64,000 nucleotides of DNA from Collinsella aerofaciens (lineage in GTDB: Bacteria; Actinomycetota; Coriobacteriia; Coriobacteriales; Coriobacteriaceae). The first letter of the stretch is position 1; each line of letters starts with the position of its first letter. Positions 62,266 to 64,000 of this stretch are shown in pieces. The DNA is taken from the NCBI RefSeq assembly GCF_018785245.1, contig NZ_WQPL01000005.1, positions 24,255 to 88,254 of the forward strand. The letters run 5' to 3'. The notes beneath the pieces are model-generated. The model was not told where the DNA came from. It saw only the letters and a program-made list of their open reading frames with translations, and made no database searches. The position numbers were made by a program, and so were the translations under genes.

Positions 62266-62994
62266 ATGAAGATCATTAAAGCTAAAGACTACGAGGATAT
62301 GAGCCGCAAGGCCGCCAATATCATCTCGGCGCAGGTTATCCTCAAGCCCGACTGTGTGCTGGGCCTTGCCACCGGCTCCACCCCGATCGGTGCCTACAAG
62401 CAGCTCGCTGCTTGGTACAAGAAGGGCGACGTCGACTTTGCCGAGGTCAGCACCTACAACCTGGACGAGTATCGCGGCCTTTCGCACGACGATCCCCAGA
62501 GCTATCACTACTTCATGCGTGAGAACTTCTTCGATCACATCAACATCGACCTGAACAACACGCATGTGCCCGACGGTTCCAACCCCGACGCCGCCGCTGC
62601 GTGCTCTGAGTACGACAAGATCGTCGCTGACGCCGGTTACCCGGATCTGCAGCTGCTCGGCATTGGCAACAACGGCCACATCGGCTTCAACGAGCCCGAT
62701 GACCACTTCTCCAAGGGTACGCACTGCGTCGACCTCACCGAGAGTACCATTCAGGCCAACAGCCGCCTGTTCGACAGCATCGACGATGTTCCCCGTCAGG
62801 CCTACACCATGGGTACCCAGACCATCATGTATGCCCGCATGATCCTGGTCGTCGCCAACGGCGAGGCCAAGGCTCAGGCTGTGCATGACATGTGCTATGG
62901 TCCGGTTACACCCGAGTGCCCGGCTTCGATCCTGCAGCTGCACACCAACTGCGTTGTCGTTGCCGACGAGGCCGCTCTTTCGCTCTGCGAGTAG
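62266..62994 (+). CDS. nagB: Glucosamine-6-phosphate deaminase
   Basis: Converts glucosamine-6-phosphate to fructose-6-phosphate and ammonia. 242 residues from the ATG at 62266 (GAGAAAGGACG upstream), the shorter Gram-positive form without the allosteric extras of the E. coli enzyme. Motifs: LGLATGSTPIGAYKQL (phosphate loop), NLDEYRGLSHDDPQSYHYFM with the catalytic Asp, and GIGNNGHIGFNEP with the catalytic His. A leader of about 200 bases separates it from the EIIA terminator and could carry control elements. It ends in a clear terminator. Confidence 0.96.
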   Translation: MKIIKAKDYEDMSRKAANIISAQVILKPDCVLGLATGSTPIGAYKQLAAWYKKGDVDFAEVSTYNLDEYRGLSHDDPQSYHYFMRENFFDHINIDLNNTHVPDGSNPDAAAACSEYDKIVADAGYPDLQLLGIGNNGHIGFNEPDDHFSKGTHCVDLTESTIQANSRLFDSIDDVPRQAYTMGTQTIMYARMILVVANGEAKAQAVHDMCYGPVTPECPASILQLHTNCVVVADEAALSLCE

Positions 62995-63025
62995 CGCGAA
63001 TCCTGCGGCTCGACATAACCTTGCC

Positions 63026-63054
63026 TAAGGCCTCCGCTTTGCGGGGGCCTTTTT
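63026..63054 (+). terminator. Terminator of nagB
   Basis: AAGGCCTCCGC-ttt-GCGGGGGCCTTTTT; stem of 11 pairs with one mismatch and a T run. Confidence 0.9.
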
Positions 63055-63441
63055 GCTATCCCTTTCTGTCCACTTGACCAAAAACTTGCCGTAAGCTTGA
63101 CGAATACCGGATGTCCAACAGCTTGATTCATTCCATATCAGATTCTATGCAAAAATGCCACTAAAAGGTCGTAGACGGTAGCGGGTGCTAGGCGAGTTGA
63201 ATGACATGGCTGAACCTTGTTCATCTGCGTTACACTGACGCTTAGATGGGACAAGCTGACAAGCTCATTTACCTGCTTAAAGACCGATTAGTCGGGGATT
63301 AATAACAATCGGCCCTCGCTGTACAAAAACTTGCCGCTTGCGTACCAAAAGACAACCTAAAACACAAGGTCGCTCTATTCATAGCGCGGCTTGTATGGTC
63401 TTGCGGCTACAGTGTCCATACGGTCGACTTGAGGAGCGGGC
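63055..63441. promoter_or_regulatory. Upstream region of the terminal ATPase fragment, with 13-bp direct repeats
   Basis: AT-richer DNA without a gene. CAAAAACTTGCCG occurs at 63079-63091 and again at 63324-63336, in the same orientation. These may be binding sites for a regulator. No clear promoter was fixed; the ribosome site GAGGAGCGGGC precedes the ATG at 63442. Confidence 0.4.
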
Positions 63442-63963
63442 ATGGTAAACGATTTGAGCGGTATAGACGACCTCGAGCTGATGCCGCTGGGCGGAGGCTA
63501 TATGGTGCGACGCGAACGCTTGATGAATGAGCTTATCGCCAAGGGCCGAAAGGCCGGCATCGTGGTTCTTTATGCGCCCGACGGGTTTGGGAAGACCTCG
63601 GTGCTGCTGCAGTACACCCATGAGGTTAAATGCGACCCAACGCGAGGCCCCGTGCGGATTATCGAGGCCGATCGCGCCATTGGGCGCGAGGTGTTTATGC
63701 AGCTCGAGGTGGTTACCGAAGAACTCAAAGACAAACCGCACTCCCTTATCGCGATTGATAATGTGCCAAACCTCGATCAGCACGATACCGAAGACCTCAT
63801 CGACAGGATTCGCGGCCTGCGCGCTATGGGGGTTGGGGTCTTTATCTCCTGCCGTCCTTCAAATCGTCAGCTGATTCATGGGCTGGGCGATTCGGTTAAG
63901 ATCAATGCGCAGATGCTCAAGGGATCGCGTCGGAAATGTTGGTGTAAGCGCGCCGACGGCTGA
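63442..63963 (+). CDS. MalT-like (STAND) ATPase, truncated or broken N-terminal part
   Basis: 173 residues. VRRERLMNELIAKGRKAGIV leads into a Walker A of MalT type (LYAPDGFGKTSVLLQYTH, near residue 50) and a Walker B-like SLIAIDNVPNLDQ near residue 108, then VGVFISCRPSNRQL. This is the start of a large LuxR/MalT-type regulator of usually 500-900 residues. Here the frame ends after INAQMLKGSRRKCWCKRADG, a tail that looks out of frame. The frame one base away stays open to the window end. So it is either a frameshifted gene or a remnant. The last 37 bases of the window hold nothing else. Confidence 0.5.
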   Translation: MVNDLSGIDDLELMPLGGGYMVRRERLMNELIAKGRKAGIVVLYAPDGFGKTSVLLQYTHEVKCDPTRGPVRIIEADRAIGREVFMQLEVVTEELKDKPHSLIAIDNVPNLDQHDTEDLIDRIRGLRAMGVGVFISCRPSNRQLIHGLGDSVKINAQMLKGSRRKCWCKRADG

Positions 63964-64000
63964 CCGCCAAACGCAAGCGGCCCCTGTCCTAGAATCTGGA

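Overview
The window looks like chromosomal DNA from a high-GC, Gram-positive gut actinobacterium of the class Coriobacteriia, most likely Collinsella or a close relative. This rests on the overall gene style, FeoA-FeoA-FeoB with a Cys-rich partner, sortase-built pili, GatCAB transamidation, and tmRNA beside amino-sugar genes. No species can be named from the sequence alone. About 45 protein genes, one tmRNA and an unusually rich set of palindromic intergenic repeats are present. There is no rRNA, no tRNA, no CRISPR array and no intact transposase.

Layout. 1-7.5 kb: the end of ppc, then a lactate-racemase locus with two converging arms: larA-larD (+) against larB-larC-tetR (-). serB follows. 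LarC stops after its N-terminal half and no larE is visible. 7.7-15.7 kb: aspS, an HPr-like protein with Asp at the regulatory position 46, the ferrous-iron operon feoA-feoA-feoB with a small Cys-rich membrane protein, and a large Old Yellow Enzyme/FAD reductase. 15.8-19.8 kb: a GntR remnant, an AAA+ ATPase fired from a promoter made of 10-bp tandem repeats, dense palindromes, then GntR and LacI regulators. 19.9-23.6 kb: a glutamine-synthetase homologue that lacks several metal and catalytic residues, an OmpR-type orphan regulator and an HtrA protease. 23.8-35.2 kb: a 204-bp MITE-like element, ligA, a MATE pump with its MerR regulator, a nuclease-fold hypothetical gene bracketed by identical palindromes, moaA, a moaC-mobB fusion, an MFS transporter and a HAD phosphatase.

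35.7-44.3 kb: a complete sortase-dependent pilus locus (large beta-helix adhesin, two pilins, a small membrane peptide, class C sortase). 44.6-48.2 kb: gatCAB with overlapping start and stop codons. 48.4-53.1 kb: an AraC regulator divergent from a two-subunit ABC exporter-type transporter. 53.2-57.1 kb: a small membrane protein paired with a P1B-type metal ATPase (resembling the PacL/Ctp pairing), a RelB-like/PIN toxin-antitoxin pair and a conserved hypothetical. 57.3-63 kb: ssrA, a patatin-like lipase, rplM-rpsI, glmM, an EIIA-Glc-like PTS protein and nagB. The last 0.6 kb holds a truncated MalT-like ATPase.

How it fits together. Several genes make, move or use lactate, iron, amino sugars, molybdopterin and surface pili, as expected of a fermentative gut commensal. 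The most unusual feature is the intergenic DNA. At least five families of palindromes recur: a GGGACAG-type REP hairpin (nine copies), a 65-bp palindrome (four copies), a 46-bp palindrome in doublets with an exact 62-bp period (two loci), a 125-131-bp nested hairpin with a conserved internal loop at operon ends (three copies), and several single long inverted repeats. The strongest candidates for new biology are the degenerate glutamine synthetase with its adjacent regulator, the truncated LarC, and the palindrome families.
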